Origin: Hymenopellis radicata | Lineage: Eukaryota; Basidiomycota; Agaricomycetes; Agaricales; Physalacriaceae | Assembly (NCBI GenBank): GCA_015501595.1 | Contig: JADNRX010000241.1 | Coordinates: forward strand, 20,691-84,690 | Reading direction: 5' to 3' | DNA length: 64,000 nt | Shown here: positions 43,308-55,589 of the stretch, piece after piece | How positions within the stretch are numbered: position 1 is the stretch's first letter | How the letters are laid out: every line of letters starts with the position of its first letter | Program-made: the position numbers and the translations under genes | The notes under the pieces: model-generated | What the model saw: only the letters and a program-made list of their open reading frames with translations | Database searches by the model: none | Told to the model about the DNA's origin: nothing

Positions 43308-45289
43308 TCAATAAGCGGCGGTACCAGTTTTCGTCGTCACCAGATAACCCTTCTCTGCCATGTCCTTGATAAGATCTAAGAGCATACCCTCACACCCACG
43401 GTATGCCACGAGCTGCACTGACACCGGCAGCTTTTCCGTCTGTAAAGAGATGTAGCTCTCATACTCGACTTGCCCGAGCGGCACAGTTAAATCGGGACAT
43501 CCAGCCGTCGACGCCAAGTAGTTGCTCGCGAGACCACCGTTCGGCACGGTGATACTGACCGTAGTGGCACCATCCAGCGCGTTCAAATCCTCTTCGCGGT
43601 ACGATGGGAGACCACCTGTGCCGATGTCATAGATCATGATCGCGTTGGAACAGCTCTCTTCATCCGAGGTGAGGATATTCTCCGTGAAGAAGCGGCCAAA
43701 TTCCTGCTTGATCGCCACAGCATCCTCATAATCTTCTTCGCTCATAGCCCGTGCCCGAACATAGGCGTTTCTGGGGTTCGGATCAAATGGTGGGTATCCG
43801 CCATACGTCGTATTCCAGATCTCTGCGAGCGGCTTGCCAACGTTTTGCCATGAATAGTACTCGGCGAGTTTGTTGGAGTTAAGCTGGAAGGCGGTAAAGT
43901 TGGCTATCTCGGGAACATCGGACGTGCGAAGGATGGCGGAGATATTCATGGAAACGGATGTAATGTTAAACTCGGTGGCCAGAAAGTCGATGAAGTCGTC
44001 ATATATCGCCTGTGCGGCATCATTTTGAACAGGGAAATAATCAGTGGGGACGATGAGCTTTGAAGGGTATCGAGTATAACTCGAGTTTGCTGAGGTTGGC
44101 GCGTCGGCATACCTAAAATATACAATTGAGTATTGTTGCATGACAGGCTGTGAAGGACGAACCAAAGATTAGAGATCTCGTGGAACAAGTTGGGATCACG
44201 GGCAAAAAGTCCCAGGGTGTCCAATTCAGATGCGAGTGGAATAACACCCGTGGTGTCAAGGCTTCCCCAAGATGGCCGTATCCCATAAACTCCTACAATG
44301 GAGGCCGGTTTTCTAACACTTCCTCTCGTATCGCTCCCCAACGCAAAGTCAATCCATTCGTATCCCGCAATCGCGCACGCCGAACCAGAGCTCGAACTCG
44401 CAGCAGTCAAGTATCCATCACCGCGGGGATTCCACGGATATTGGATGTCAATGAACTGCCATGGGTCTGCACCATGCGCAAACTGCGATGTCTTCGACTT
44501 GCCAACCGGCACTGCACCCAGATCGAGCAGCTTCTGAAGCGCCGGCCCGTTCTCCGTCGCGGGTGGGTAGACTTCTTCGTACGCACGAGACCCACCGCCA
44601 GTTTGAAGACCCTTCGCGTCGTATATATCCTTCAAGGCGAAACGCTTTCCTGCGAGCGGACGGGTGTCCAATAATGAATAGAGGCGGGATGGTACAGGTA
44701 TGAGATAGTCTTGGTTGCCTGGGATGTATGTATCGGCCATTTGGAATGCAGAAGGCGCACTCTCGTCTGAAATGCAACCGAAGAGAAAGGCTTCGTAATT
44801 GTCACGATATAGACGGTAAACCTTAGCGACTTCTCCCGACGAAGAGAGGACATACGGTCCGGGTGCTAGTACCGTTTCACTCCCATTGAGCTTGGAGTCC
44901 TGACATAACGTGACAGAATTGTTTTCCAGCCATTTGTGCGCCGAAGAGTCCAGAACTGAAGTGCCCGCTCCGTTATACGTGATGGAGAGCGCGGAGCCGG
45001 GGGAGCATACGAAGTCCCAAGTCCAGACATCATCAATTGACGCGTATTGATTCAACGTGTCGATGATGGTGCTGGCAGTGATGACTGACTCGTTGGTATA
45101 AAGGGACGTCAAGGGCGTGATATCGACGGCGCGCGCGGGCGTGAGGTATGTCAAATCGCCCACAGTAAAAATCGTAGAGGACAATGTAGTAGAAATGATG
45201 CCGGTCGACAGTACTCCTGGAAGAGCCACTCCGAGTATGAGAAGGGAACCCAGTCTCTTGGGCATGTTGGAAGCCTTGGACGAAGTCAT
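43308..45289 (-). CDS. secreted amidase (amidase-signature family)
   Basis: Two exons (45289-44163 and 44112-43308) with a 50-bp intron; the join restores ISNLWYADAPTS. A signal-peptide-like start (LGSLLILGVALPGVLS) is followed by about 170 residues of N-terminal extension. The amidase-signature core has the catalytic Lys in FALKDIYDAKG, the SSSSGSACAIA loop with the bridging Ser, and the nucleophile region ALGSDTRGSVRKPA. The intron spans a point where the frame would otherwise continue as LWFVLHSL, so an unspliced reading also seems open. The enzyme would hydrolyse a carboxylic amide outside the cell; the scytalone-dehydratase-like N-terminal extension seen in some fungal homologues could not be confirmed here. 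Confidence 0.9.
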
Positions 45290-45771
45290 GGTACAAGTCG
45301 CGGGAAAAGTGGTCTTGGCCTATAAATCTAAGAAGAGAACCACGTCAGCTACTTATCTATTCAAAAATTGCAATTGACTGATAAGACTAGTCCTTGCATA
45401 AGGAATCATCCACAGGAACTGAGAAAGCTTGGAACGACGATAGGCTAGGCACTACAAACGCAAGAATAAGATAGCAAAACAATAGAGCGCTATACAAGGC
45501 GTCCTATCGTCAGCTCTAGCCTTCAAGCTTCAGTGTAAACATTGGAGCAACATGGTGTCTGGAAAAGAAACGCGTCGGACTTACATATCCGAATCGTTTC
45601 ATGCTTGCCGCGGCGAACTTGAACCACCATGACCGCCACAAGGGGAGTCCAGAACTGTAATCGTTCGCGCCAACTAGTGGTCGTGGGTGGGGGGTCAAGC
45701 GGTCAAGCTTGAACAAACGCGAGGGCGTTTCAATTTAAAACGGCTTTTGGACTCTGGAGACTTCCGGTCAC
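45290..45771. other. divergent intergenic region
   Basis: Between the amidase and adaptin genes, which point away from each other. No coding segment seen. Confidence 0.5.
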
Positions 45772-48700
45772 ATGGACTCGAGCGATCAATCGACTAATTT
45801 GGAAAGAGCCGCCTTTCCTCCTTCCCTCATGGACGTACCCTACAGGTCTTCGGGCTCATCGAGCAGACAGCATTACGCCCTTGTACGCAAAGTAGAAACA
45901 GAACACTCCGCTAGCGCTGCAGATCAGCACATTCTTCTAGAAGTGGAGGCTGTCAGAGGAGAGATCAGTGACCCCGGGCTTTCTCTAGTGAGTTTGCGTG
46001 ATTTACAACTCCAATTCAACCGTTCAATGCCTTCAGAAACGATGTAAAGAGCTGCTTATAATACTGTTGTACTGCCATAGCGCTGTTACGTCCAACGTAT
46101 TCGAGAACGACACGTTTCACTTTGCTATTCCTCATGCGCTCAACTTGGCTGAGGCGGGAGCCAATGTTCGAGACAAGAGGTTAGGTGGGCCGTTTATATG
46201 GTGAATGTGCTGTTTCTCACCTCACAAAGGTTATCTCTTTTGCACCGAAATCATGCCTTCAAATCATGAACTGCAACTGATGCTTGTGAACACGTTACGC
46301 AAGGTGTGTAAATAGCGCAGAATACCGACTATGCCCTTTACGGTATTTATAGGATCTGGAGAGTCTTGAAACAGCGCGAATATGCCTAGCATTGGACAAC
46401 CTTATATCCTCGTCAACAGACGATATGATCCCTGCAGTTCAACCTCGCCTCCACGACTTGCTCGGGCATAACTCGTCAGTATGTGTACTTGCGAGGAATC
46501 CTTCCTAATCACTAAGTGCGCACGGTAGACCTCACGTTCGCCGTCGCGTCTTACTAACGTTTAGAGCGCTATCACGTCATGACGAAGGTATTATGCAAAC
46601 ATTAGCGCATACGCTGTGTCGACGATTGAAGGACCCGGACGCGTCGATATCAGCTGCGGCGCTGATGGCTTCCACTGCGTTCGGCAAGGTTTGTGTTGTT
46701 CGCGTATCCCATAGCCCATCGAACTTATCTCAAGGCAGAGTGATGAATTATACAAGCATGTAAATGAGCTTTTTGCTTCTAGCCCGCATCATCGGTCCAG
46801 ATACTGGCTCCTGGTAGGCATGCGTGCAATACAAGTCATTGGGTACATTCATCTCTAGACTTTGTTTGTCTTTCGTTGACGTCCATTACTAGGTTAAGAG
46901 ACGACTATCTTCATATCGTCGTCAGACTTATACGAACAGCAGCAGCTCACAAGGACCATCGTCAGTGCCCTCTAAGGACTTTCGTCTCACACCCGCTGAT
47001 CCAATCCTTAGCAATATTGCTGGCTGCCTATCTCCTCATTTCGTCAATGCGAAGCGAGAGTTTTTTAACAGTATCGTCAACCTCCAGACGCGCATTGGTT
47101 ACAGACATCAGGGACATTCTGTTTTCCGAGGATCCAGATGAACAGTACCTTTTCCTCGCATGTATTGATTGCGTCGATCCCAAATGGTGGGCCGGTACAA
47201 CACCTGAAGTGCCTACCGTCCTTGAGGAACAGGAAGTAGGGCGTTTTATGCGTTTTCTGGATTCACCTGATTCCCTTATACGCCGCAAGGTATCACTATT
47301 TCACTTCTTTACTTGAATGATTGCTCAATGTGGATTAGGCGGTGACCATTCTTAACAAGATCGACCGGACCATTGTTTCAACGTATTACGCGCAGTCTGT
47401 GGAGAATATACCTGATGGACTTGCATTCGACAACAAAGTCGAGTATACGTGCCGCTTGCTTGAGGTCCTGGAGCTTCAGTACGCCGATGATGGGGAAGGT
47501 TACGCGCGCCAAGTTATAGACCTGTTCAAGAAGCTGGAGCCGCCCGCACCGGAGTCAGGCCGCCTGTTGGATGTTGCGGTTGAGAAAATCTTGACTTGCG
47601 TCCGCGATAGTGCGTTGTTCATTCTTCAGCTTTTGATCCCGTAGCCGATGTCTGTATAGATACGTCTATGTTCAAGATAGCCTCGGCGACCATCTTCCTG
47701 GGGTACTTGCTTGAAGGAAACGATGTTGGTCCGACGTTGATGGTGGTTATCGCTGCTCTGGCGTGCGAGTATTGTGGTGCACTCTCTTTTCCGCCGGAGG
47801 ATATTCTGAATGGGCTGTCGTCGAGACTTCTTAGCCTTTCTGGTAAGTTCATTGTCATTGTCTATTCGGTTCCTGTTTTTTTATGCTTGCATAGTCTCAT
47901 TGCAGGATGTCTGCCTTATCACGATGTTACGGGTATCTGCAGAGTGCGACCACGTATCGGACGATGTGAGGACTGTGGTGTCGCATCTGTCTAGCCTTTC
48001 GAAGAGTTACATTCGCAAGGTATGTTTGCATCTTCTAAGATTCTAGCATAGCTTATTTTGTTTAGCGATGCGACCAATTTCTCAATATTTCGTCTGACAA
48101 GGAGCTCCTTCTCAGGACGCTGCGCTCGGCCAAGTCGTATACGGTACGCACTCTTAAATATAATAGCGCCGTCATCTTTATGCTCACGAGAATTACGGCA
48201 GCTCCCCCATGTCGTCGAAGCTCTGACGAATGTTGGAACCGAAGGCACGAGATCTTCTGGATCTTCTGGTGCACGCAAAGGCGCGACAATGTCGCCGTCA
48301 TCGTCACCTTCCTTGTCTGCCAGCAAGTTGCGGTACGCGGCGTATGACGCGCCCACCATTCCCAAACCTCGACCTCGGCCGCGGAGGCGGGCATCGGTGG
48401 CGAGGAGTGAGACTGATAGCCTTGACTCCGTGCTCTCGCGGACGATGACCCCTGGGGAGCTGACTCTTGCTACGCAGGAATTGGAAGCTCTGTCTTTGGT
48501 TTGTGGTTTGCTGCTAAAGCGCATGACACAAAGTTTACACTTATAATAGTCCCCGCCCCCACTAACGAAGGAACCAGGACAAAGTCCGGTAAGAGGGTTG
48601 ATGCCTCGCTTGTTACCTGTTCTCAATTGGTTTTAGCTGTCGAGACCAGACTTGATAGCGTTCGATACACCATTCCTCACGGACCCACCTTTGGTCGACG

Positions 48701-49095
48701 AGTCGGATTTGTTCCGGAGCGAGAAGCCTGCGCCCGAGAATTTCGAAACGATGTGGAACTCGTTGGAACAGGCTACATCCTCTAGGGGATGGTTCGAAGG
48801 ATCGCCGGACGCTCTAGTGGATCGGCTCAAGGGCTTGCAGGACGTTGAGGTGGCCGTTGTTCCACCGGAGGAGGCGCCGTTTATAGGTATGTCTTTTGTT
48901 TTTGTTCGTTTGAGTGGTGATATTGATTGATGACTAGGCGAGGTCAAGGTCCTTGTGCAGTCTTCAAAGAAGAAGGATTGCGCAGCGCTCCGTGTGAAGG
49001 CGAGTGATGAGGAAGGGTGTTTGTGGAGGTTGAGATGTGCTGACGCGCAGATGAGGGTGGTTGTTAAGCGGTTGTTGAGCGATGAGGGAGATTGA
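45772..49095 (+). CDS. adaptin large subunit, probably AP-4 epsilon
   Basis: A many-exon gene starting MDSSDQSTNLERAAFPPS and ending VKRLLSDEGD. Adaptin-N solenoid motifs appear in order: KRCKELLIILLYCHSA, ALNLAEAG, LMLVNTLRKDLES, PHVRRRVLLTFRALSRHD, LCRRLKDPDASISAAALMA, SDELYKHVNELF, LIRRKAVTILNKI and YTCRLLEVLELQYADDGEGYA. A Pro/Arg/Ser-rich hinge (IPKPRPRPRRRASVA) leads to a small C-terminal appendage. Adaptor complexes sort cargo into vesicles at the trans-Golgi or endosomes. The epsilon assignment rests on the overall pattern and the appendage (FETMWNSLEQATSSRGWFEG); AP-1 gamma is the alternative. Exon borders were not all resolved, but no frame-breaking lesion was seen. A fragment of the 3-prime end recurs at 50.93 kb. 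Confidence 0.75.
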
Positions 49096-49331
49096 GATTC
49101 GTGGCGCCGTCTTAAATATGTATGAGGCTTTTTTCGTATGTAGGTAGAGATTGGGCGAGATTTAATTGGGATGGACAAGCATAGGAGGGAGTACTAGATT
49201 GTAGTCCGTTGGGTTTGCGCTTATCATCTTAATACTATCATCTTCTTTTCTGTATAGAAAGACCCGTCCATAAGCAAGCCTTTCAATTAATTCTGTGCGT
49301 GACAGCCTTTGCTTTCGGATGTCACTCGATC

Positions 49332-50845
49332 ATGTCGTCGCTTTCCCTTTTACTATCACGTCTTACCATACCCTCTGCTTTCGCGCGTTATGAAGCAGTA
49401 TCTGAGCCAGAAGTCATCTCGCAACTGGAAATATGGAAATACAACGCGTCTCGTGTGTTATCCGAAGTGAAGAGCTTACTGGACGAGAAGGAAAACTTGT
49501 TATCAATGGAAGAGCACGCCGATGTGGTATCCGCTGTGGCGCCTTTCACTACTGCCGACACTTGGGTCACTTCCGAGTCGAAAATCGTCTCTACAGGTGT
49601 GTGTGACCCCCATTGTTGCCTTGTTCTTCCTGTTTAACTGTACGCAGACATCCTGGATCAGTTGCCCGAACCAGATGCCCAGCTCTTGGAGCATATTCTG
49701 ATCCACAACGTGAAGCCTCTGTTTGTCTCTGCACCGCATCCGCACCTGAATCTATCGACGGGTCGACGATTAGCGCGTCCGGCTGGGGGCCCGATGAATA
49801 CGCAGGATTTCTTTGAAGGGCAGACTTGGAAGGAGCATCCTGGGACTGCTGAGATTGTGCTGTATGTTGTGCGAAACCTCAAGGTAACGTGTATATGTGC
49901 CCGCTCTCCGATGTCACTCTCACGTTTGTTTCTATAGGCCAGCGAGTATGAAGGTGTCTGGCATCTCGTCATACCTCCGGTCATGACACTGCTCGATGAC
50001 TACCAGGGGTCCTACAAGCTGCGGGGCGTACAGATTGTCTCTGTGATGCTGAACAACGTGCCCGCTCAGCTTCTCAAACGCACTGGGCTTGACTCGCTTC
50101 TCATTCAAGTATGTCTAGAGGCATGCTGAGCTACGACATTACTGATATACACCCTTTTTAGTCGTTATCGACATGCATGGGGCTTATACGCGATACTGAA
50201 TCTCCTGATTTGTTGCGGGCATCGATAGCGGCTTGGTTGACTCTGACAACGAAGTCAACAGACGTAGGGAGCCCGGAGCAATTTGACAGGCTTAGCGTTC
50301 TGCTAGGGGAGCATATTATCGGATCCGTATGGTTCTACGGGTCCGCCATTGCGCCCGTTATCCTTGCTACCGTAGAGGCGTTACCTCCTGTTGTTCGCCA
50401 ACTGGGAATTGGGAGCGCGCGATTTTTAAAGGTCTTGTTGTCTTCCCTCCATCGCGTATTCGCTATGCTAAAACCAAGTTGTGGGGTAGGCGCTTATGTA
50501 TCAGCTTCTTCACCCTCTACAGCAGAATCCTGCGGACGCTGAGATGCAGCTCAGATCGATAGACGCTCTGCTGGTGGTCATGGAGGAATGTGCGCCGCGG
50601 ATTTCGTATTGGAGGGGTGCCATCTTGAATGCTGTGGCTCGTTGCTTCGTTGCAGTGAAGGAAGATGGTAAGGAGCGTCGTTCGTGTTTGTCTAGTCTCT
50701 TAACGCGAGTACATAGATCAGGGTAGCGAGCTGGCTGTATCACTTCGGAGAGTTTGCCAGGAGCTGTCAAAGTTGTGTCCTTCGGTAGTCGAGGTAAGGT
50801 TTTACCAAACGTTTGTGTGCATCTGTCTGATTGTAGTCTGGATAG
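49332..50845 (+). CDS. tti2: TTI2-like protein (TTT complex)
   Basis: Starts at MSSLSLLLSRLTIPSAF and runs through about six exons to a short last exon (50837-50845) ending ESG. Recognisable segments: EHPGTAEIVLYVVRNLKA, VIPPVMTLLDDYQGSYKLRG, VPAQLLKRTGLDSLLIQSL, and the later RSIDALLVVMEECAPRISYW. The helical-repeat pattern and the DDYQ...KLRGV motif fit Tti2. With Tel2 and Tti1 it helps Hsp90 fold and stabilise PIKK kinases (Tor, ATM/ATR, TRRAP). It follows the adaptin gene in the same direction with about 240 bp between them. Confidence 0.75.
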
Positions 50846-51547
50846 GATGAATTTCCTCGTCTTTTGAGAGTGGATAGAGATATCTTTTATGATTTAGTTG
50901 GGGATCTAGTAGTCAACCGAGACGCAACAACACTGCGTGTAAAATCGAGTGACGAGGAAAAGTGATGGAGATGCTCCGACGCGCAGATGGGGGCGGTTGT
51001 TGAAGGTTGGGACTTGTGTGGCGCAAAATCTGAAATTACGCGTCTGCATGACTGCACTTTTCGAAGAAGACGTCCTCGAGAATGCTCGTCGTGTGGTGAT
51101 TATTCCTTCCGGGCTTGAAGTATTGTCTATGTGTGCCAGTATGGACGCCACAAACAGTGCTGTTCCTTACATCACTATGACTTGCCTTGTTGAGAACCAG
51201 TGAAAATGGTCCCTGATTTTCAGAATAATTAGGTTAGGTTGGGGTACTTGGGTAGGTCGGGTGGTCGATAGGTTGGTGGCAGTGAGAATTCACCAGAAAA
51301 TGAATACTTACTTAGGTACTTAGGCTCGACACGCTGGCGCTCTGGTACAAGTGTATATTTTTACTTGTATGTACAATGAAACACATGTCCGATACAATGG
51401 GAGTACGATTTTGGATATCAAGATGGGCGGTGAAGGAAATTGCCGGAAACTATACAGTAGTCACAGTGGCTGAATCGGTGACCGTGATGCGGGAGCACCT
51501 GCCATATTGAGTACGCTGTGCATCACCGACCACGACAAGGACGAAAA
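50846..51547. other. intergenic stretch
   Basis: Apart from the adaptin-derived fragment at 50,933-51,010, it contains only the promoter region of RACK1. No tRNA or other RNA found. Confidence 0.5.
50933..51010 (+). pseudogene. fragment of the adaptin gene 3-prime end
   Basis: Matches 48,980-49,070 of the adaptin gene: CTGCGTGTAAAATCGAGTGA against CTCCGTGTGAAGGCGAGTGA, then GACGCGCAGATG and GGTTGTT. Small indels break the frame. It must have been copied across the TTI2 gene. Confidence 0.7.
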
Positions 51548-52796
51548 ATGACTGACCAATTGCGGTTTCTTGGATCTTTGGAGGGGCACAAGGGATGGGT
51601 GACCGCCATCGCGACCTCGCAGGAGAACCCCGACATGATACTCACCGCTTCCCGAGGTATAATCGCGACTTTTAATTTTTGGTGAGGTCAAGCTAAAGCG
51701 GATTACAGACAAGACGATCATCGTATGGCAGCTCACGCGCGACGAGGGCTCCTACGGCTACCCAAAACGAATCCTGCACGGCCACAACCACTTTGTCTCC
51801 GACGTTGTCATCTCGTCCGATGGCCAGTTCGCGCTTTCCTCATCGTGGGATCACACACTGCGCCTCTGGGACCTCAACACTGGCGCCACGACCCGCCGCT
51901 TTGTTGGCCACACCTCCGATGTTTTGTCCGTCAGCTTTAGCGCCGACAACAGGCAGATCGTCTCTGGCTCGCGCGACAAGACTATCAAACTCTGGAATAC
52001 TCTTGGAGAGTGTAAATATGATATTAAAGATGAGGGACACAGCGAGTGGTGGGTACTAGCTCACCTCCGTTGTTGCGCCATCTAATGCTATGCAGGGTGT
52101 CGTGTGTACGCTTCTCGCCCAATGTCTCCAACCCCGTCATTGTCTCGTGTGGATGGGACCGTGTTGTCAAGGTATACCCCCATTCCATCCACCCCTCGGC
52201 TATGATGCGATATCTTTATATTTGCTACTTCAGAGGACACTCGTCCAATGAGACTATTTTTCCACCAAGATCTCTGAGCCTCTTCCGTGTTTTCCGTGCC
52301 TTTCGCTGACAACACTTTCCAGGTCTGGGAACTGTCCAAGTTCAAGCTCAAGACCAACCACTATGGACACACTGGCTACATCAACACCGTCTCCGTCTCC
52401 CCCGATGGCTCACTCGCTGCCTCGGGTGGAAAGGACGGTATCACCATGCTCTGGGACCTGAACGAGGGCAAGCACCTCTACTCCCTCGAGGCCGGCGACA
52501 TTGTCAACGCCCTCGTCTTCTCCCCCAACCGATACTGGCTGTGCGCTGCCACCGCCAGCTGCGTCAAAAATCTTCGACCTCGAGAGCAAGTATGTACCTG
52601 CCAACTTTTTCCGAGTTTCCTCGCTAACCCGATCTTTCCCAGGTCAATCGTCGACGAGCTCAAGCCCGCGTACACTGAAGTCCAGGATGAGGGCCGGCAA
52701 CCCGAGTGCGTGTCCATCGCCTGGTCTGCGGATGGTCAGACTCTGTTTGCTGGGTTCACCGACAACCAGCTGCGTGTCTGGACTGTCACCTCATAA
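51548..52796 (+). CDS. RACK1: RACK1/Cpc2 (Gbeta-like, ribosome-bound WD protein), frameshifted as given
   Basis: Exons 51548-51656, 51709-52048, 52096-52171, about 52323-52588 and about 52643-52796. Seven WD repeats are visible, with signature pieces [76 protein letters not shown], and [13 protein letters not shown] at the end. RACK1 binds the 40S subunit and links translation to kinase signalling. In the fourth exon a run of five A (52,566-52,570) replaces the four expected for VKIFDLESK, so the frame is broken by one base; the correct frame resumes at once. In so conserved a gene, a sequencing or assembly error is the simplest explanation. Confidence 0.93.
52197..52282 (+). ncRNA. snR24: U24-like box C/D snoRNA in RACK1 intron 3
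   Basis: Within the intron 52,172-52,322. Box C-like ATGATGC (52,202-52,208), box D CTGA (52,274-52,277) and flanking GGC/GCC bases that can pair. The guide before box D reads CCACCAAGATCTCTGA, matching the antisense element of U24 (SNORD24, yeast snR24) as I remember it; TATTTGCTAC further up matches its other guide region. Yeast snR24 also lies in the intron of the RACK1 orthologue ASC1, so the host is conserved. U24 directs 2-O-methylation of large-subunit rRNA. The second half-boxes (C-prime, D-prime) are weak. Confidence 0.8.
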
Positions 52797-52989
52797 GGGT
52801 GTATGTTTTTGTTGTTGTAGTGCAGAAAATGTAAAACATTGCCTTGCACCATGCGTGAACACCTCCTTCTCGGTAGCCAGCTCGCTTTACTTTGCAACCG
52901 GATGCCGCCATTATAGCGCCATAAATAACAGCGTGGATACACTCAGATCATCACACGTTCATTCACTGCATAGCCTCGTCCTGACTCTC

Positions 52990-53430
52990 ATGAACATATT
53001 TCGCCTTACTGGTGACCTCGCCCACATCTCTTCAAAATGTATCCTTATCTGGGCCATCCACCGCAAACAAGAGCGCTGAAGGCATGTTCACACTTTCTAT
53101 TCGCTTCCTGTCGTCTCACCAGTTTCAGGCTTGTGTTCTGCGCGCGATATCACTATACAACACAGTTGCCAAGATCTTCTACCTCGTTTCCTCCTTCTAC
53201 ATACTCTTCATCATGCTCATAGTCTACCCATACAGAGTATTCTGGGCATTCTCCATCATTCTCGAATCCATCTGCGTCCTCCCTCAACTCATCCTCCTCC
53301 GCCAAACAGTCCCAACCTCCTCGTCCTCGGCTCCTATCGCGGTTTCTACATCGAATGGCTTTCCTTCAAAGTCCGTCGTTCCCTTGTTCTCGGCGGCAAC
53401 ACCAAAATTCTATACAATTTGTGTACTAAT
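52990..53430 (+). pseudogene. erd2: KDEL receptor (Erd2) pseudogene
   Basis: Begins MNIFRLTGDLAHISSK, the typical start of Erd2. Further pieces appear in different frames: LVFCARY, SLYNTVAKIFYLVSSFYIL, FWAFSIILESICVLPQLILL and VLGSYRGFYI. Frame changes occur between them, and the segment between the fourth and fifth helices (about 30-40 residues) is missing. No intron arrangement repairs the order. Erd2 returns ER proteins from the Golgi; a working gene must lie elsewhere in the genome. Confidence 0.8.
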
Positions 53431-54264
53431 GAACATTGTGGCTCGCGGCTTTGGCATGGTTGCGGCTCTCCTGATGCTTCTCCTTGAGCATCCTCACCTT
53501 CGTTGACGTCGCACATAAAGGAATGCAACCTCGATCGACTCTCTGAGTCTGTATCGGGTGGAACATCGCCGCTGTTGTTATTAGGAAATGTACTCAGCGT
53601 TCCCCCTCTTCCCTGCTCCACGTCTACTCCTTCTGTGGTAGCACCGACCACCGCGTTGTCTCCTGTCCCATCCAACCTGATATTCTTCACCTTGCTTTAT
53701 TTCCGCTGCTCCTGAAATCTCCGCCAATTGACGGACATTTTTCGAACTCTGGTTTACAAATTGCACTGCAAATCCGTCTCACCCCCCGCTTTTGGAGGAA
53801 CACGCGTACTGAGGTGGAGGTGATTCTTGGTCCTTTCCAAATCATTACGTTCTCCCCCATGTCAGTGAATGAGCAGGACCAGGGCGTCGGCCTCCCGCCA
53901 AAGCCGAGGGTGGTGTGGAACTTGTCGAAGCGCAACCAAGACCACCCGGGGACCACATTGATTCAAAGAAATTTCCTACTAGGTGGCCTTGATTAGCCAC
54001 AGACATAACATAGCAATACTATAATGTAGACATAATCATAAAGAAAGCAAAGCGAGAACACAATGATAATACAGCAGAAGTGGAAGAGTGAAAAGTCCGT
54101 AATACTAGCGAGTCTACTGTATTCGATGAGCCACACTTTGATGACTTCGTATTGACTGAGAGTTTCTCGAATCAGACCGATCCCCACTATCATCGGAACG
54201 GCCATCATCATCGTCGTCGTACGAGGGTGACATGCCGTCGACACTTGACAATGGGAATCAGAAC
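53431..54264. other. intergenic stretch
   Basis: Short frames only. A plus-strand piece at about 53,730-53,995 (VILGPFQIITFSPM, then PPKPRVVWNLSKRNQ) looks protein-like but has no start, end or family I can name. Confidence 0.4.
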
Positions 54265-54883
54265 CTATATAAGTAAGGAGTTGACACTGCACACACACCT
54301 CATTGACGTGTCGTGCCCGCTACACAGGATATCTCTCGGAAATCTCGGCGCAGCATGTGTGGCGCGCGTATCGGAGCACGCAGGAGACGCTGCCGACGAC
54401 ACCGGCGAGGGCATCTGCCCCCCTCTCTGCGGCGCATGCAACATCGGCATCGGCGGCGGGAACGTGTTCGCCTCTGCGAACACGAGATGCTGGAAGCGCG
54501 ACAAAGTCTCCGTGACGGCAGACAGGTCATGCATGAGCTGAGAAGAAGTTTCAACCTGCCGATGCGAGAGCGAGAGCGATTATTAACATGCAATGGGAGG
54601 GAGTTGAGAGTGAGAAACGCACCACGGCGGGGTTGTGCACGGTCGTCGCGGGGAGCTTTATGCGCAGAGTGCGCACTTCTTGGCGGAGAGAGTCGTTCTC
54701 GGATTCGAGCGCGCGACACTTTTCTTCGAGGTCAGACACGTACTGCGCCCGGCGCGCGCGGTAGTCGCGTTGTTGCGTCAGCGCGCGGGTCGTGGGGATG
54801 GTCATGTCCTTCTTGCGTCCGCGAGTCATAGTGGTGGAGGGAGGAGTGCGTTCGGAAGGGCACGGTCGGAGTAGACGAGACAT
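54265..54883 (-). CDS. bZIP transcription factor
   Basis: Two exons (54883 or 54829 to about 54,631; then about 54,570 to the stop at 54,265-54,267), joined in phase at AV|VETSSQL. The basic region is RALTQQRDYRARRAQYVSDL and the zipper continues EEKCRALESENDSLRQEVRTL with leucine/hydrophobic heptads. The second exon encodes a Pro/Ser-rich C-terminal region with several Cys. The basic region lacks the classical N-x7-R of AP-1 type factors (Q-x7-R instead), as in several fungal bZIP groups. Two in-frame ATGs exist; the one at 54,829 (MTRGRKKD) has the more conserved start. It should be nuclear; the target genes are unknown. Confidence 0.82.
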
Positions 54884-55589
54884 CTTTTAAGTAGAATCCC
54901 GAGAGGGCCTCCTGGTTCCCAAGGTTCTAATTCAATATTGATGATCAGATTCGATTCGTTCACCATTTTGACATTTCCATCCACACGGAAGGGGCGGAAC
55001 GTAACCGAAAGCGCCAGTGTCTTGTAGGAGAGAACCTCCGGCGAGATCGATGAACCCGGTGCCACAAGTTATAACCACAGGAGACAGTAACATCAGGGAA
55101 TGCGCAGGTACGGCGTCACCGAAGAATCCGAGATATTTTGAGGCGGTACCGTCTCAAACATGCGGGGACCAGAAGGCCGTCCGAACTGTTCCTACACCCA
55201 GAATAGCAGTCAACGTCCAGAATGAAAGATGTTGTTTACGGGAGGCACGGGCTGTCAAATACATATTCAAAATCGTAATCATCATCGAATTCCAATTTGA
55301 TCTCGGATTCGCCCTCGGTCACGCTTTCGGTCAGTTGCATTCGAGCGCTGAAGAGGGTGTGGATGTGCGGAAAATGTGTGGCAGGAGTTCTGCTGCGACG
55401 GAACGGTGGGGGCACTTTTTAGTCCAGCCTTGAGAGAATGAATTGTCATTAGATCTATCGGCAATTGATCAGATTCATTGGCCGGAAACATGAGTGAATG
55501 AACTGTCGAACATTGAATTCAACGCTCAACAAGCTTAGACGCCACACATGTTCCACCTACCTGCAGGGTACACGGGCTCCTGTCGTGCG
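54884..55589. other. intergenic stretch
   Basis: No gene supported. It carries the promoter of the bZIP gene, which reads leftwards, and the 3-prime flank of the nucleoside hydrolase gene. Confidence 0.4.
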
